Origin: Bradyrhizobium icense
GTDB lineage: Bacteria > Pseudomonadota > Alphaproteobacteria > Rhizobiales > Xanthobacteraceae
DNA: 64,000 nucleotides
NCBI RefSeq assembly: GCF_001693385.1
Contig: NZ_CP016428.1
Location: forward strand, 4,402,001-4,466,000
Direction: 5' to 3'
In this document: piece after piece, positions 61,978 to 64,000 of the stretch
Numbering within the stretch: position 1 is the first letter of the stretch
Layout: each line of letters begins with the position of its first letter
Program-made: the position numbers and the translations under genes
The notes under the pieces: generated by a model
Database searches by the model: none
What the model was told of the DNA's origin: nothing
What the model saw: the letters and a program-made list of their open reading frames with translations, nothing else

Positions 61978-62901
61978 GTGAAAAAGGTCCTTGCCGCCCT
62001 TGTGGTCAGCGCGGCGCTGACCGGTACCGCCTTTGCGCAGGCCAAGATCCAGGTCGGCTGTACGGCAACTTCGGACTGCGCCTCCGCGATGGTGGCAGTC
62101 GACGAAGGCATTTTCAGAAGGCACGGCCTTGTGGTCGAGATGACGCCGATCGGCATCAATTCGAATATCCCGGCGGCGATCCTGTCGAACTCGATCCAGA
62201 TCGGCGGCCCGACCTCGACCGTGTTCCTGCAGGCGGTCGATGGCGGGCTCGATCTTGTCGCGATTGCCGGTGCGACCGTGATGAGCCCGGTGTCGAACGG
62301 CAACATCACCGCATTCGTCCGCAACGGCATCACCATCAAGGAGCCGAAGGATTTCGTCGGCAAGAAGGTAGGCGCGCCCGGCCTGAACGCCTTCCTCCAC
62401 GTGCTGTTCGTGAAGTGGCTGGTGGAGAAAGGCGTCGACCCCAAGAGCGTCAACTTCGTCGAGGTCACCTTCCCGACCATGGCCGACATCATCAAGTCCG
62501 GCGGCGTCGATGCCGTGCTGACCGCCGAACCGTTCGTGACCCGCATGACCAATGCCGGCCTCGGGTCGGTCGGCGCACGCTACGCGGTCGAACTGGCCCG
62601 CACCGATCCCATCATTTTCTACGCGGCCTCGCGCGAATGGGCCGACAAGAACGCCGCGGCGATCAAGAAATTCCGTGACGCGATCGCCGAGTCCGCCGTC
62701 ATCGTCAACAACGACCGCGAAAAGGCATCGAACTCGATCTCCAAATTCACCAAGCAGCCGATCGAACTCGTCAAGGCGACGCCGCCGAACCGCTCCGAAC
62801 CGGTACTGAAGCCCGAGCAGCTCTCCTGGTGGATCGAGGTGATGTCGTCGCAGAAGATGCTGCAATCGAAGCTCGATACGTCGAAACTGGTTTTGAAGTA
62901 A
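61978..62901 (+). CDS. NitT/TauT-type ABC transporter substrate-binding protein
   Basis: The 307-residue protein starts at GTG (61978) after GGGGAGA. It has a signal peptide (VLAALVVSAALTGTAFA) and the NMT1/SsuA-like type II binding fold: DEGIFRRHGLVVEMTPIGIN, SNSIQIGGPTSTVFLQAVDG, VGKKVGAPGLNAFLHVLFVK. It binds a small anion or heterocycle for an ABC importer; the ATPase gene begins at 63614 and the permease must lie beyond the window. Confidence 0.9.
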   Translation: MKKVLAALVVSAALTGTAFAQAKIQVGCTATSDCASAMVAVDEGIFRRHGLVVEMTPIGINSNIPAAILSNSIQIGGPTSTVFLQAVDGGLDLVAIAGATVMSPVSNGNITAFVRNGITIKEPKDFVGKKVGAPGLNAFLHVLFVKWLVEKGVDPKSVNFVEVTFPTMADIIKSGGVDAVLTAEPFVTRMTNAGLGSVGARYAVELARTDPIIFYAASREWADKNAAAIKKFRDAIAESAVIVNNDREKASNSISKFTKQPIELVKATPPNRSEPVLKPEQLSWWIEVMSSQKMLQSKLDTSKLVLK

Positions 62902-62910
62902 CGGATTGCG

Positions 62911-63609
62911 ATGCCAGCCTCCGAGCGCCAACCGAACCGACTGATGACCGAGGCCGCCACGCTGAGCGAGCGCGCGGCCCTGCTGGTCGAGCAGGATATC
63001 CTTGCCGGTCATCTGGCGCCGGGATCACGCCTCGGCATCATTGACCTCGTGCAACGCTACGAGATCGGCGCCACGCCGCTGCGCGAGGGCCTGTCACGGC
63101 TGATGTCGCGCGGGTTGATCGTGGGCATCGGACAGCGCGGGTTTCGCGTCGCCGACATCAGCCGCGAGGATCTGCTCGATATCACCACCATGCGTACCGC
63201 GGTCGAGATCGAGGCGATCAGGCTCGCGATCGTCAACGGCGACGATGCCTGGGAGGCCGGCATCCTCAGCGCATTGCACCAGATGCGCCGCCACATCGAG
63301 CGGACCGGCGATGAGTTCCGCGAAGGCGCGGAGGATTTCGACCGGCTACACAAGGGCTTTCACACCGCCCTGCTGGCGGCGTGCGGCTCGAAGCGCTTGC
63401 TGGCAGCCCATTCCGATCTCTACGATCAGGCCTACCGCTACCGCCGCGTGATGATGCGTTCCGTCGACAGCGGCAAGAAGTTCGTCCGCGCCCATCAATT
63501 GCTGGCTGATCGGATCATCGCGCGCGATATTCCCGGGTCTCAGGCCATGCTGACGTCCCATCTGCGTTCGACCATGGACTTCGTCTATCCCCCAGGCAAC
63601 GAGAGCTGA
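62911..63609 (+). CDS. GntR-family regulator (FCD domain) in the ABC operon
   Basis: The 232-residue protein has a GntR winged helix (ATLSERAALLVEQDILAGHL, then DLVQRYEIGATPLREGLSRL) and an FCD domain (TTMRTAVEIEAIRLAIVNGD, then DFDRLHKGFHTALLAACGSK). It sits in the transporter operon, nine bases after the binding-protein gene. It probably controls this operon and the divergent hydrolase genes from the 61891-61977 region. Confidence 0.88.
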   Translation: MPASERQPNRLMTEAATLSERAALLVEQDILAGHLAPGSRLGIIDLVQRYEIGATPLREGLSRLMSRGLIVGIGQRGFRVADISREDLLDITTMRTAVEIEAIRLAIVNGDDAWEAGILSALHQMRRHIERTGDEFREGAEDFDRLHKGFHTALLAACGSKRLLAAHSDLYDQAYRYRRVMMRSVDSGKKFVRAHQLLADRIIARDIPGSQAMLTSHLRSTMDFVYPPGNES

Positions 63610-63613
63610 CATC

Positions 63614-64000
63614 ATGGCAAGCGCCGCCAAACGCCTCGAAGCCGTCTCCGGCACTGCCGCACCGCAGATCGCCTTTGACGCGGTCACGCTGCATCTCGGC
63701 GGCAAGACCATCATCGAGAATCTGAGTCTCGGTGTGCGACCCGGCGAATTCCTCTGCATCGTCGGCGCCTCCGGATGCGGCAAGACCACGGCGCTGCGGC
63801 TGGCGGCCGGTCTTTACCGGCCGACCAGCGGCAAGGTGAATTTCGACGGCCAGCCGATGCGCGAGCCGCGCCGCGAGATCGCGATCGTATTCCAGGACTA
63901 TGGCAAGGCGCTGCTGCCATGGCGCACTGCGGCGGGCAACGTCTCGCTGGCGCTGGAAGCGGGCGGCATGCCGTCGACCGAGCGCCCCGCCCGCATCGAG
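63614..64000 (+). CDS. ABC transporter ATP-binding protein, N-terminal part
   Basis: The frame is open from ATG 63614 to the window end, giving 129 residues. Walker A GASGCGKTTALRLAAGL and a Q-loop in IAIVFQDYGKALLPWRTAAG are present; the latter, with LLPWRT, is typical of the SsuB/TauB nitrate-sulfonate class. The signature motif and Walker B lie beyond the window. It starts five bases after the GntR stop. Confidence 0.92.
   Translation, partial: MASAAKRLEAVSGTAAPQIAFDAVTLHLGGKTIIENLSLGVRPGEFLCIVGASGCGKTTALRLAAGLYRPTSGKVNFDGQPMREPRREIAIVFQDYGKALLPWRTAAGNVSLALEAGGMPSTERPARIE

Noticed and set aside
61891..63012. Minus-strand extension of the FAH frame across the binding-protein gene
   Set aside because: Arg/Asp/Gly/His-rich shadow of the plus-strand gene. 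The GTG at 61890 begins the conserved FAH sequence.

Overview
The window is high-GC alphaproteobacterial chromosome, most probably Bradyrhizobium or a close relative. The call rests on a DUF3551 protein, a DUF6481 protein, an MxKDx pentapeptide-repeat protein, VPEPSTWAM-type PEP-CTERM tails, alphaproteobacterial H-NS-like and PilZ proteins, and intergenic palindromes of the bradyrhizobial type. No ribosomal RNA is present; there is one tRNA gene.

Layout. 1-5.4 kb: end of a Flp/Tad pilus cluster (cpaB partial, cpaC, cpaD, cpaE) followed by an opposing TadD-like lipoprotein and a PilZ protein. 5.6-11.1 kb: a Na/Pi cotransporter, then a four-gene envelope cassette (ArnT-like GT, PAP2 phosphatase, DPM1-like GT2, LAB_N protein) that looks like undecaprenyl-phosphate-sugar dependent lipid A or glycan modification. 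11.1-18.6 kb: alpha-2-macroglobulin and penicillin-binding protein 1C, translationally coupled; a palindromic repeat is read in frame inside the pbpC N-terminus. 18.9 kb: tRNA-Arg(UCU).

18,937-35,927 is an integrated element of about 17 kb. It is bounded by perfect 52-bp direct repeats (3' half of tRNA-Arg), with a tyrosine recombinase just inside attR. Its right half has divergent MerR-like and excisionase-like regulators, a RepA-type AAA ATPase and a phage terminase small subunit, with arrays of 9-bp iteron-like repeats around them. A long co-oriented run of small genes follows, including a tail-collar fibre and a beta-helix protein. The left half carries cargo: a HigBA-type toxin-antitoxin pair, a tandemly fused double PEP-CTERM protein and several small unknowns. 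I see no terminase large subunit, portal, major capsid or tail tube. The arrangement int / regulators / rep+iterons / terS without capsid genes suggests either a phage satellite (PICI-like) or a strongly deleted prophage. This is the most interesting region.

35.9-43 kb: an accessory stretch of small secreted or DNA-binding proteins (DUF3551, PilZ, H-NS-like, RlpA-like, MxKDx), a 14-bp minisatellite and strong hairpins. 42.9-47.6 kb: a GntR regulator divergent from a TRAP transporter (DctQ, DctM, DctP) and a DapA-family lyase/aldolase, with a perfect 19-bp palindromic operator. 47.6-54.8 kb: leucine/isovalerate catabolism (ivd, mccB, mccA, mvaB) with a divergent TetR gene and an Lrp-type regulator. 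55-59.3 kb: a methyltransferase, a complex I accessory subunit, OpgC and a NodU-like carbamoyltransferase. 60-64 kb: a cyclase-family hydrolase and an FAH-family hydrolase, divergent from a NitT/TauT-type ABC importer with its own GntR regulator; the cluster runs off the window end.
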